Below, one piece after another: positions 44,229 through 55,791 of a stretch of DNA of 64,000 nucleotides (positions within the stretch are counted from its first letter, which is position 1; the number at the start of each line of letters is the position of its first letter). A model generated the notes under the pieces. That model was given only the letters and a program-made list of their open reading frames with translations, was not told the DNA's origin and searched no databases. A program made the position numbers and the translations under genes. This DNA is from Pseudeuparius sepicola. Lineage: Eukaryota; Arthropoda; Insecta; Coleoptera; Anthribidae. Where the stretch lies: the NCBI GenBank assembly GCA_963920635.1, contig OY987308.1:20427096-20491095 (forward strand). The letters run 5' to 3'.

Positions 44229-44828
44229 ATGACAGGAACGAGGTGTGCTGTTTATGGTTGTAATACAACCTACGCTTTAAAAAAAGCAGGCGAAAATATT
44301 ATGTTCCATACCTTCCCCAAGTCAAAAGATATGGTTTCACAAACGATTAGGAGAGCATGGGTGGCAAGATGTAAAAGAATGGACAGTTTCAACCCTAATA
44401 ACAGTCATATTTGTTCTCGTCATTTTACGGAAAGTGACTATGAAAGAGATTTACAGAGTGAACTGCTAGGTAAAAGAGTTTAACCTTTCCATCTACATCC
44501 AAAGCTTCTTTAACTACAGATTAAATCTGGCAAGAAGAGTAGTTGAAAATGCATTTCGCATTTTAGCCAAACGATTTAGAGTTTTTTGACTAAAATTAAT
44601 TTGAATGTGGAAAAAGTGCAAACCATAACATTGGCATGTTGCACATTACCTACATAATTTTTGAGACCCGAATGTCCTACTTCCATCCTAGAAGAGCTTG
44701 ATGAAGACTATATATTTCAATTTGGACTTTCTTACCAAACTCACCATGACATGCTTGCGTTGCTGCCCAAGAGGAGTTTTGTGATTATTTCGTGAATGAG
44801 GGAGCTGTGCCTTGGCAGCGGAATACAT
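44229..44828 (+). pseudogene. THAP-domain Harbinger-like transposase, internally deleted
   Basis: 44229-44483 encodes 84 residues with a full THAP domain: C in RCAVYGC, FHTFPKS, RRAWVARCKR, FNPNNSHICSRHF (final C and H) and SDYERDL. The frame then stops. Downstream, out of frame, 44509-44589 gives FNYRLNLARRVVENAF and AKRFRVF. Then come KINLNVEKVQTITLACCTLP (to about 44655) and EEFCDYFVNEGAVPWQ ending at 44828 beside AATAAA. These are the order and content of the C-terminal end of PIF/Harbinger (DDE_Tnp_4) transposases. The catalytic centre is missing, so the gene is inactive, though the THAP domain itself is intact. Confidence 0.75.
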
Positions 44829-45025
44829 AAATAAAATATATTGTAACATTTCACACACTTTTTATCTAAGTATATTATCTTTAAAACTATGTACTCTCCT
44901 CTTTCTCGTCTAATGCCTCAAACAAAACTAGTATCAAAATATAACCTTCCTTGTGTTCAAATTTTCAATGTTAGTACTCCTGAAGTTCACGCAAAACTTG
45001 ACGGAAAATAGGACATGCTCTAATT

Positions 45026-45150
45026 CGTGAAGTAACTTCATGAAGAAATTCATGAATTAATTCATGAAGAAATTGCCAGTGTAATACACGACTTTTTATA
45101 ATAATTTGCCCTTGAAGTGACTTCATGAATTAATTCATGAAGAAATTGTC
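45026..45150. repeat. Duplicated TTCATGAATTAATTCATGAA palindrome
   Basis: The 20-bp palindrome followed by GAAATTG occurs twice (about 45049 and 45122), each continuing into similar AGTGTAATAC or AATGTAAAAC sequence. It lies within the Harbinger-like element and may be a subterminal transposase-binding repeat. Confidence 0.6.
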
Positions 45151-45392
45151 AATGTAAAACAGGCATCCACAGAGTGTGTACCAGTACAGGTGCAATAAAA
45201 CCAAATGTCAAGTCCTATAAGCGCCTTTTATCGAACCTTTTGTGAAACATAATTTTCATAGTATTTATTAAGAGTATTATACTCGTAATAAATTGAAACT
45301 AAAATTTGGCATACATTATTTTTAATATTAATTTATAAAATAATATCGCAAAAGATTAGTTCAAAATACTTTGTATAATAATATTTTATATT

Positions 45393-45466
45393 TGCCTCAG
45401 CCAGAGGCCTCGGCAACTAAATTCCACATGAGTCATAAAAAGTTGAACTTCAGTGCCTTGTACATA
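45393..45466. repeat. Single-arm copy of the 3767-3886 foldback
   Basis: Contains GAGGCCTCGGCAACTAAATT, CCACATGAGT and GAACTTCAGTGCC in the inverse order of the left arm at 3767. It lies inside the 43807-45771 element. Confidence 0.7.
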
Positions 45467-45785
45467 AATAACTATTTTCGAAATTTTCTTCAGTATGCAA
45501 CTATTCCATATATTGGCAATTTCATAAATTAATCCCTTAGTCTTGATACATTCTAAGTAAAAAATAAAAGTTCTCTGTACTCTTAATAGTGTATAAAAAT
45601 CAAAGGATTGGCAAAAGTAGCTCAAAAACACAGAACATCCACAGAAAACCCACCCTTTCTATATTTTAAACGGTAGCTCCCGGCGCGCTTAGCAGATAGC
45701 AGTCTAGCGGTGACGTCACGCCGGCGGAGAGATTTGCCCGATCGAGCAATCCTGTGCGTCTACCGTTCTTGCCTACTACCTACTA

Positions 45786-48700
45786 TGTTTTGTAGTCACC
45801 TTTCCTCTCTCTCTACCGTAATGAAGAATAATAAGAAGTCTCTCGCGAATAATTTGACCGCGAGGGACTTCCCGTTGGGCCCTACCTTTGTCTGGAGGTT
45901 CCGGAGAGTTGCCGGCTTCCGAGATGGCGGAACGGCCCTGCCTGGGTCTCCTGACGTTCGCCGGTGTGTTGCAGGTCACACTCGATAATCCTCGTATGAC
46001 ACGGTTCTGAAACAACAAAGAAATCTTATCATTTCGCAATTTTACATTTAGTCATTTCGCTCCAAAGCGCCCTCCTTCATTTAAACCCCATCGAACGTCT
46101 GCCCCTCCCCCACCCAAAAATCCAAACAACAGATCACACACCCCGCACTCTCCTTATCCGGCCGTCTTTTGTTCATCCCCTCCACCTATCCATCAAGTTT
46201 TTGTTTTCGGGGCGTCGCGTCGTCCTTTTTTTTGTTTCGTGGTTAATGAAACGGCCCGTAATTGCCCTCCGCTGGGGTGGTTGAAGTCGTTCGTTCGTTC
46301 ACCCCAGTCTCCCGGCTAGCAAGAAACACGATGAAGAAATACAAGGCAGGCCGGGAGTGAGAAACGGCTTTGCCGAGATTGAAAATTTCTCGAACGGTAT
46401 TGCTGTGGAGTTATTAGCTCCTCTTCGCAAACGTTGCAGTATTATTATTAGAAATCGCCTTCGCATTATTTGTTAGTGTTTACGATATTCCTAAGCCTAT
46501 CTCGAGAGAAACATGCGGACTAATGAAGCTTGTCGTCACTTACGCAACTATAGGATAATAAATTCGCCAGATCGCGACTTCGCCTTTATTGCTAAATCCG
46601 AAAGTGGGCTTTTAATTATTGCAAGCTGCTCGCATCGCCCGGAGCCGCCTCCTTGTGAATTTTATCGATCGGACGTTTATTTATCGAGAGACGCGGTTAT
46701 GGATATTTTATGCGGTACGTGGCCGATGTGGGGCAATGAGCTTGATAATTGTCGGCCGGCAGCGATCTGCATAGAGTGGCGGAGCGCGGCTGACCTCGAT
46801 TCGTTAACGCCAATTTGCCACGAAGATTGATGAAGACACGCCAACGGTTCGAGGGCAGGCGACCACCGCAAGCTCTCACAATTCTTCCCTCCACGCTAGT
46901 ACAAATCCAGAAATATTCTATGAAGGAACCTCTGAACGTGGTGGTGGTAGTGTCATATTGGTAGGTACGTAAGTCGAAGTCTACTGCTCCAACGCTCTGA
47001 CCTTGTTTAACAAACGGCGTTCTCTGCGAATTCCATAGACCTGCACTAAATTGCATTTAAAACCTTCCGTAATTCACCAGTTGTTTCCCAAAAATCGCTT
47101 AAGAGGCTACGATACTTATGAAATCCGCCCAAAGTGCCCGACTCAATTCAGGACAAACGTCGCTCGATTAGATATGCCTATCCTTTTCCTTCCTCTGGTC
47201 CCCACGACTCCCCACTCCAGCCTGCCCCTTCATAGTGCTACGATTGAGGGGCAGGCCGGCCGTGGGTACTACACTGAGAAAAATCTGTCACTTTGTAAAA
47301 AAACCCTGTTTAATTCAATATGAGATATTATTCCTCAAACTCAAGCAGAAGCTTTTTTGTAACTAACAATAATCAATTCAATTACAATTGATATTGAATT
47401 CTAATGAATAATTTAAATGTAATATTTTATTTCAATAAATAGCGTGTTCTGGAATTGAGTCTATAATACTTCTTTTCTAAGCACATTATTTTGTCAGAAC
47501 AACATAACGTTTCATGGTGTTGAATTAAATAGGGATACATTTAACTGTTCATTATACTGAAATTACTATTGTCACTGAATTTTTGCTGGATTTGTAATAC
47601 TTAATTGTGGGTACTAATATCAATTATAGCCATTCACTTGCAGTGTTCATTATGACTACGAACGATATAGAGTGTAGGGTTGATTCAAAACCTTTAATTT
47701 GCGATCACTGTGTGCACTCCTAAGTTAACCCCCAGTTAACCCTGAAAAAAATCAGCTTGTTTTAAAGAATTTTTTTTTACCCTTATAAAGCACTTTCGAT
47801 AGTGGTGATCTTTTACCTATATCTCGTGAAGCATTGAAGTTAAAAAAAAAAACTTCATGAGGGAAAGTTGTAGAGAACGTAATAATGTATACATAAGAAG
47901 AAAAAAAATTGTACACATGAGAAGAAAAAAAATTGCAAAAAAATGTTTGCAAAACCACTCCTATTGCGGGGTTCGTAACACGACTTCGACGGTGATTTTT
48001 TGGGGTTATACTCAGGACGCTACCCACAACCAACCCTGAAAATATCTACCTGTTAAGAATCTTTTTTTTTTCTACCTCCATAAAAAAATGACAATTTGCT
48101 TGGACTATGATTACTTACATTGATGAATATAAAAGTTGCAATTAAGTTATTTTGTTCATCCAATGAATTATAATGTTTTTTCAGTTGCTTCTGGGGTACT
48201 CTTATATAGTTTGGAGTAGTCTGAGGGTGAGAATTATTATTATTCAAATAAAATAAATTTAATTGTTTAAATAAAACATAAGATATTTTAAAACCGAGGT
48301 TATGCTTTCATTGTAGTATGCCAATTTTAGTATCGAAGTGACAATACGTCTTCTTAACGGAAATTCAAACTATTTTAAACTTATTGGTTCATCTGCAATT
48401 ACGTCAAAAGTATAGATTATATTGTTGGGACCACATGGATTTGCTTGTATATTTAAAGTAGGTAATGGAAAAGTGACTATATACACGAACTCACTAAAAT
48501 CACGACAGTCTTTTTTTCCTGTGTAGACGTGTAGATAATATGAAATAATAACTCGTGCCGGCCGCCGCCGACGGCCGCCGGGGTCACACGAGTCTCGCCG
48601 ATGCCGACGAAGAAGCGCGAATATATATTTAAAAAACGGCGGTGGCCTGTTTGCTTTATTGCAAAAATGATATTTTTCAGGGCGTTCACTTTTCGTTGGC

Positions 48701-51204
48701 AACAGACTGCATAGCTTTTTGGCGTCGAAGCAATTTTACTATTATTTTTCATATCAGCAAAGGTGCATGCTATGAAGGGTTCGTGTATAAAAAAAACTTC
48801 TGTAATTGCTCAATTATAAAATCTAAATTAACGATTCGATTACCGAATTCTTCTTGAACCACATTAGGGTCAGTTGAACATCTATTAATGTTTGATTGGA
48901 TAATTGTTCTGCATAATAGTGTTGCTACGACTAAAAAAGTGCGTCTAAAGTCTACTTCTTCAAAATGTTTTATATAACTAGTAGGTATTCCATATTTACA
49001 TTTGTGTAATAATAAATAAATCTAACTAAAAACTTTCTACACTGTAAGAGTTCACTTTAGAGGGATTAGAGTGAATAGGCCATATTATATCACAACGGTT
49101 TCGTTAATCTATAAAATTACATCCTCAAGGACTAATTTATAGAGTTACGAAACTGGTCTCCCTTTTTAAATAAAGTAATAGTTGTGAGATAATAGGAGCT
49201 ATTAATTTCTAATCCCTTGTAAATGTTCCATTCAAAGCCCTGTTTTTCCCAGAAAGTTTGTTTCCCAAACCCTATGCACCTGCAGTACTACTTATACCTA
49301 AATCCGAATAAGTGTGCAAAATGCAAAATATGTAGGGTACCCCTCTCTCAAATTCTGGAAACCATATTAGGTACCTACGGGAATAAAAGCACTCAAGCCC
49401 ACAAATTACTCCTATTGGTTTCACTACATGTGACTGTTGTGACATCATTATCAAACATTATAGGTATTCTTGCCCTGACTGCGGTTCAGTTTCAGAACCT
49501 TATTCTGACAAATCTGAATTATCGAACATCCTAGAAAATGTATTAAAATGTCATAAATTCGACAGACTGGAACAATAAAATGTACTATTTTTATTTTGCC
49601 CGATTTTCAACTCCAATGACTTTCGAACAATCTTCTAACGAAGAAGTTTCTAAAACTGACTGGATGTCAGAATTATTATCGTTCCCTCTGGAAAGTATAT
49701 AAATTAGCTTTTATCATGCAGCGATTTACATAGGAATTCGTTTTCAAAAAATGCTTCACATGACCCATTTATTTGGCAAAATTATTACTTGTACCTATCA
49801 CATTTTTAAAGTAAAAATCAAGCGCACAATTTGGTCTAGAATTTAAATTTACTCTTTTTGCACGACCAGGCCATTTTATGCCCTAGGGATTAAACCATTT
49901 TACACAAAAGCAAAAAGTAGGTACTTTGTGAATAATAATTATTTATTTTCTAAAATTTATTTGTGGCGCAATGGATTAATAATTATTTATTTATAATTCC
50001 TGGAGGAATAATAATAATGAGTATTATTATATGCCAGTCGACATACATAATGTCGCGGTAGAAAATATTTTCTTCGGGTACTCGGAAATATAAATATTTG
50101 CTAACATACTAACATTCAAAACAAGCGAAACACAAATAAGGGAGACTGAGACTAATAAAATGAAAAATGAACCATCTGATATCGATTGAAAGTTCTCCTG
50201 ACGTGGTTTCCGAGCCCGGTGAGGTACGCCGACGTAGGGGGAAGTAGGGGAACCACGAGTTCCAGCGAACGCCCGCCCGCCCGCCTATCTCCGTACGTCT
50301 AATTCCTGCTCGAATGGCCAATTCACGGATCATTTTATTGCCGGGCAATGGGTTCGTAGTTTTCAAATCATAGCCAAACGAACAAACGTATCGACTTGAA
50401 AGTAGTCTTAAAATAATGTTATAGAATGCCTCAATCGTCGTTGTGTCCTTCGAATTATTTTTGAGCGGTGGAAATACTCGAAATTCTTAACCGAATATAG
50501 TCGAATTTCGGGTATGTTTGGCATTTTTTTTCACAGTGTCGCATTAGTCCTGCACAGTTCGTGATACACAACGACGATTCTTCGTAGTTTTATCTAAGCC
50601 ACAAAAAAAATCAAGTGAAAATATTAAGAAATGCAAGTAGGAGATGTAAACTACGAAACCCTTGAAAATGGGGGGTATCGTAGCGCCTTAAATATCCTCG
50701 AGACTGGACCAAACCGCTAGCGGCTGGAGCACGTCTTGCCGTTAACGCCAATCCTAAATCAAGCCGGCCCCACGGCAATTTCTACCTAAGCGCCTACGGA
50801 GAGTGGGGGGGAAGGGCGAAGAAGAAGCGACCCCCAATAATTACATTCCGGTCGGCGCCCCTAGGCCAAAAATATTAATTACCCGAGGGGTGAATAAAAA
50901 TCAGGCGGTCGTCGCCCGAAACTTCGGCGCATATATATATATGGACGGACTGAATCGCAATGATTGAGTTCGCTTTCGGACGAAGTTTAATTAACTTTGT
51001 TGGAGGCCTGAGCGGGAGGAAGTTTGGAAGTTGGTTTCGACTTGGGAGACACGTGGCAGCTTTTTTTAGTATCGATTACGGAGCTTCGCGATTCGTTAAC
51101 TGGGAGTTCGGGGGAAACTTCTGGGCTACCGCTAATATCGCGATTGCGGTAAAAGAAAACAAATGTAATTGCAAAGCTACTGAAAGTGATGAATAGGCAC
51201 TGTA
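45786..51204. other. Long non-coding stretch
   Basis: 46000-47060 and 50100-51000 are CpG-rich with unrecognised opposing frames; 47280-50000 is AT-rich. Small features: a hairpin of about 13 bp at 47220-47260 (GCCTGCCCCTTCA and TTGAGGGGCAGGC), a duplicated AAGAAAAAAAATTG block at 47895-47936, and an (AT)n run near 50933. Minus-strand frames at 48370-48752 encode no domain I know. No supported gene. Confidence 0.3.
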
Positions 51205-51650
51205 CAGGGTGGGCCAAATTGGACACTTTTAAAGGGAAACTCCTATTTTTATACACATGAAATCATAAAAGCTATTAGTAATTGATAACTACTTAAGTAA
51301 ATCATTAAGTGTTATATATTTTTGGAATGGTAATTTTTTGCTCTATTAAAAAATGCAAAAATATACAGGGTGTTCCATTTAAAAAATAATATTTTTTGCA
51401 TTGGATTCTACGTAAAAAAGTGCTTACAGAAACACACAATTTTCAACCCGAAAAAAGTTACGCCCACTTTTACAAAACGCACATTTTCGAAAAACGCCAT
51501 GTAACTCAAGAACGGTGACAGATATCGATTTGCGGTTTTCGCCATTAAGTTTATCATAAAAAATGAGCCCCAGACACCGATATCAGTTTTCGTCTATCTC
51601 CATCAAAAATAGGAGTTTCCCTATAAAAGTGTCCAATTTGGCCCACCCTG
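51205..51650. mobile_element. 446-bp mariner-like MITE
   Basis: Flanked by TA (51203-51204 and 51651-51652). Ends CAGGGTGGGCCAAATTGGAC and GTCCAATTTGGCCCACCCTG, with inverted similarity continuing to GGGAAACTCCTATTTTT, about 45 bp. A second TACAGGGTGTTCC end-like motif lies inside near 51366. No coding content. Confidence 0.85.
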
Positions 51651-51652
51651 TA

Positions 51653-53908
51653 CATCTGATTCACTGATAAATCAAATTAAGCCATTTGCTGATGATTTAC
51701 GAAACATATTTAACCAGCGATCATCAGTTCGATCGAGCATAATAGCAAGAGAGACCTGTCTGCGATAAAGAGTTTCCATCTTTGAATTATGCCGTGTCCT
51801 TCTTTGGTTGTTCTATATCTATAATTCATAGTGCACTTAAGTAGTCGTCAAGGGCGAAAAGCCAAATGGATCCAAACCACTACCTTCGCGTTCGAGCCAT
51901 AATAACATGCAATTAAAAAACGATAAACTGGAATCATGCTAGAATTCCTAGAGTGCATAAATTTACGCCTCTCGCTCTCCGACCGCCTTCATTATCATAT
52001 TTATTTCCTATTACAAAAACACGGCACATCAATTAAGCAATGTTTACCGACGTTCCATAAATAATGGTGGTTTTGCATTAACTGGCTCGACCTTGTAACG
52101 TTACGCAAATCATCAAACCATATAAAGCCGACGGCGTTCATTTTGCTAATTTGTTTGATTCCATGTTCATGATTGAATGCGTGTTTCAGAACCGGACTCG
52201 ATATATTTTTGATACGTATCAGATCCAGTTTTATGCTTTCTTCTATAATAAAGCTAAATCATGACAAATGAGGTGACTCCGACCATGTGCTGGGGAAACA
52301 GTATAAGTCAGGCGGCCGTAAACATTTAGCAAGTGGAACGAGTGGCAGTGTTTGTTTTTCGTTGTATTTTTAGATAAAGTGCCCGACGTTAAACAGGATC
52401 ACACCAACGTTAATATACAGTTAGTGCTACAAAAATAGCACCTGGACGTTAATATGAAACAGTATTCCTTGATGGTTCCCTGGAAATTCGCAACAACATA
52501 TTATAAATTGGCGAGGTTTTCATTATTTTAAAGGTCAAATAGCTACTTAAATGTTGTTATTCGATTAGATTATGACGTTGCAAAATTAATCAACACAATT
52601 TCTCCTGTCAAAAACGATAAGTGATTGGGTGTACCCATAGTTCGAAGAATGAAAGTATGTTGTCGTAGTCCCTCGTTAGTTTCAAGATCATTAGAGCGTA
52701 GTTCCATCAATTTAAATGCGAGAGAAATAAAAACCCAAAATTCTCGGGTCATATTTCACTCAAGCACTATGTTTATTAGGCACAGATGTCTAGAGCATTA
52801 AGGGATACAAGGGCCAAACCAATCGAAAGTTAAATGTTGCGTACGCTAACAAGCAGTTTGGTAATAAACCAAAGTTTGATTTTGCGCATCATCAAGACAG
52901 AAGCACAGTAGCAATGAAAGCCACAAAAAAATCTTAGAAACAACGAATCGGGCAACGATAGCATTTTTATTATGTTAGGGCAGGTCAGATCCGCCGATGG
53001 GAAAAAAAGGAAAGAAAAACGAGTTGGTCCGAACAAGATGTCTACCTAACAGGATATGGGCGGTATAATGAGAGAGGCATGCTATTCAATGGAAATGAAG
53101 GCCAAGTCTGGAAGGCAATAAAATTTCCTAACGAAGACGCTCATGGGACGGTGTGATCAGCAGCTTGTTCCTACTGTTTTTAAAACCGGTGGTCCGTTTC
53201 GGATGGTCTGAATTAGACAATTCAAGAATTACGAAATCGCAACGGCATATTACGTTCTCAAGAAAATTCTTTAATAAATAAATGTGCATTAGCCAAAACC
53301 CGGCTCTCCGTCCCTGGCGTAGCGGACCCTCGGGGAAGCGCGCGGCGCAGCGCAGAGCCGCCATTTATTTCTAGATTTATTACATTGTAAATAGCGGCGC
53401 TGCCGTTCTCCGGCATTAAACGGCGAAAATAATTGCGGCCCCTCTGCCGGTCCCGACAGAATGGGAACGACCTCGCCGTTTAATGCCCCCACGTAGGCGG
53501 CCGACGCACCCCATAAAACCAGGCTTTTATTACGGGAAAACGCAGGGGAAAGCGGCAATAGCGACGGGCGTCACTTATTAGACGTGTTTTTGCGGCGCAA
53601 AGATAAACGCCGTCTTCTTCGACCAATAGTAACACGACATTTTTTGTCGTACTGCCATAGCGAGACTTGCACTGTATAAGCAGCGTCCAGAGATATACTA
53701 ATAAGTCCGGGCACTCGGCCTTGTGTAAACAGACGTTTCTCTCTTGCCCTCTCCCGCTCCCTCGGCCCGCCGTCATCGGAGTACGGCGATCGATATCTTA
53801 TTTAATAAGAAAATAAGCTTACACAGTATAGCTGAGAGCGGTTCGTTCGCATTCTACCGGGTGCGCGCAAAATATTACCGACCGACCGTGACTGGTGTTG
53901 AGAGTTGA
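51653..53908. other. Non-coding stretch
   Basis: AT-rich to about 53100, then CpG-rich from 53280 to 53880 with overlapping opposing frames and no domain. No supported gene. Confidence 0.3.
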
Positions 53909-54012
53909 TGGAATGCAATCAACGATTGTAGTGATGCCTGCAGTGCGGATGGCTGTAAAACCAGTTCAAGAGACTATATTGCCTCTTTTTCATTTCCTAA
54001 AGACCCTGAAAG
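53909..54012 (+). pseudogene. Partial THAP exon with splice donor
   Basis: The frame is open from 53909 after a TGA. It contains CSADGC (C-x4-C), then FSFPKDPER, and ends at AG/GTAAGAG (54012/54013). The spacing and the FPKDPER motif are those of the first third of a THAP domain, with S where H is usual before FPK. No in-frame ATG precedes it and no following exon was recognised. Probably another transposon-derived THAP fragment. Confidence 0.5.
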
Positions 54013-54411
54013 GTAAGAGGTATTAATTGAAGAATAATAACAGAATAATATAGATATAATATTAAAATAGTGAAAATTTTAAGGTGCCAGCAATGGTTGT
54101 TGTATGTTTTGTTCAATTATTTAAATATCAAAACATTTACCTACGGGATGAAAAAGTAGATATGATTAGTTTTACTCTTTGTCGTTAAATATTTATTTGT
54201 TATTTATGTTTTTGTTTGCTCTATGTTTTGTTAGGCTTTACTAAAAATGAACGTAAAACATAAAAAATTGCATTTTTATTCATGTTCCATCCAGTCTACA
54301 GATATACCTTACTAATTATGTAGATTCTGGTTAATAGCTACCTTGCATTTTAATTTAACTGTACCTACCAAAAACTAACGGTACCTATACTCACCTATAC
54401 AAATAATATTG

Positions 54412-54457
54412 TACCAAAGTCTACAAATAGGTATACTAATATTTGTAGACTTTGGTA
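54412..54457. repeat. Perfect hairpin, 18-bp arms
   Basis: TACCAAAGTCTACAAATA (54412-54429) and TATTTGTAGACTTTGGTA (54440-54457) with a 10-nt loop. A related CTAGACTTTGGTA occurs at 54632. Likely abutting termini of a short element family. Confidence 0.8.
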
Positions 54458-54891
54458 AATAATGGAAAGTCAATATGAACCTGCCCCCGTATAACTAGCT
54501 TGACGGCGATTTCGTTAGTCGACCCTCGTAAATGCGAAGCGTGCGAGATGACGTTGATTTACGACCAGGCGCAATTTTTTTTTCGCTTTTCCGAGAGAAC
54601 AAAGAAGTGAGCCGACTTATAGTATTCTCTAGACTTTGGTATAAGATTCCTTACTGATTGGCAATATACGACATACGACTAACAAACAATTCCCGACGCG
54701 AGGTGTCGCTGGCATTCGGAATTAACTAGAGGCGTGAACTAAAACAACTGTGCTTAGCTTGGTGCTTCGTCCGTTAGATGGCGGCACCAAAAGACATTCG
54801 GTTGGGGCATAATTTAGTTTGTCTTTGCGGTTCGTTAATGAATCATTGGAATCGCACTATGACCTCCGCACAGGTATAATGATCATTGTGG
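54458..54891. other. Non-coding stretch
   Basis: No gene seen. TTGTGGTT at 54892-54899 is the target duplication of the next element. Confidence 0.4.
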
Positions 54892-54899
54892 TTGTGGTT

Positions 54900-55783
54900 C
54901 AGGGGCGTGCGGTGACATTTTAAGTAAGGGAAGCAATGTTTAAAAACTTACCTATTTGTAATGTAGGTAATTCGATTCTTCGATTACTTTTTGCGAATTC
55001 GTCAATGACGTCATCATAAAAACGTCGATGCTCTAACATGTTCTGGAGAATTATATTCTCAATAAACAACAGCGATATCTGTGAAAGTCATTCATTAATT
55101 ATTGTGGTTAAATTTTTCATAGGGGGTTTTGCCCTTCCGTTAGTAATTAATTGAAGCTTATCCGCAAAGTTTAATGTTGAAAATTCCTTTATTATTAAGG
55201 TACACACTACACATTCATACACACTCTTACTTAATTGTCCAACTTTAACATTTTCAACGTCATTCCCGACAGCCGAAGTTGACGGTATTTGCATGTCCAT
55301 GTCCGTATTGTCTTCCATATCGCCCGAGATACGACGCGCGCGACGCAGATATCAAATCCAACTAAACTAAACGAAGAACCTACTGCAACGATAGCTTCCA
55401 CGCACGCTTAAAACCGCACGTTCTCATTCGCGCCAGCCAGTGCGGTTGAGGTGGAAAGTTCAGTAACCTCTCGACTCTGGAACGCTACAGAAAAGCTAGC
55501 GGCCGGCATAGCTTACATCGTACTGTGGCTCGGTAGGATGGGCGCAGTCGGAGTCAACGCCGCATTTGCTATAGGCACAGACCTATTAGCGAAGCTATAT
55601 AGGTCTGCGCTATATGCATAACATATTGTAGGTTTGATATATGATATATAAGATAATTTTTGGCGTTTTTGATATACCTAGGTAACTAAACTAATTGCTT
55701 CAAAAATTACATTTTATCATTTTACATTGTCTTGGTTTAGGGGAAGCATTACTTCTCCTGCTTCCATGGACTGCACGCCCCTG
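54900..55783 (-). mobile_element. hAT deletion derivative keeping a coding 5' end
   Basis: 884 bp, starting CAGGGGCGTGCGGTGACATT and ending TGGACTGCACGCCCCTG. Exact 8-bp target duplication TTGTGGTT (54892-54899 and 55784-55791). On the minus strand it carries a GC-rich promoter-like region (55330-55560), an ATG frame (55318-55088) and a possible second exon. It therefore appears to be the 5' part of a larger hAT with the catalytic region deleted. A small hairpin (CAGACCTAT and ATAGGTCTG) lies at about 55577-55606. Confidence 0.85.
55088..55318 (-). pseudogene. N-terminal fragment of a hAT-type transposase-like protein
   Basis: A 76-codon ATG frame inside the hAT element, with an acidic start (MEDNTDMDM), a C-x2-C pair (YECVVC) and a segment LNFADKLQLITNGRAKPP. 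In hAT proteins resembling ZMYM-type genes, such a segment precedes the zinc-finger region. Downstream, TTTCACAG (acceptor-like, about 55077) and ATAG/GTAAGT (about 54953) could bound another short open exon. No catalytic RNase-H-fold domain is present. The family assignment is from general resemblance only. Confidence 0.4.
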
Positions 55784-55791
55784 TTGTGGTT

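Larger units (their letters stand above)
43807..45771 (+). mobile_element. Deleted THAP/Harbinger-type DNA transposon
   Basis: Inverted ends begin CAAGAACGGTAGACGCACA and, on the right, finish TGTGCGTCTACCGTTCTTG, extending with one mismatch to about 31 bp. A second inverted block, GTGACGTCA-CGCTAGACT, lies near 43877 and 45698. The same 9 bases CCTACTACC abut both ends. Inside are a THAP exon and the C-terminal end of a Harbinger transposase. A 9-bp duplication is not expected for Harbinger (3 bp), so the outer boundaries may belong to another element or the repeat may be chance in a (CCTACTA)n context. Confidence 0.6.

Noticed and set aside
48370..48752. Overlapping minus-strand frames of 91-110 codons
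   Set aside because: Two frames overlap each other, the sequence is low-complexity or basic, and no family was recognised.
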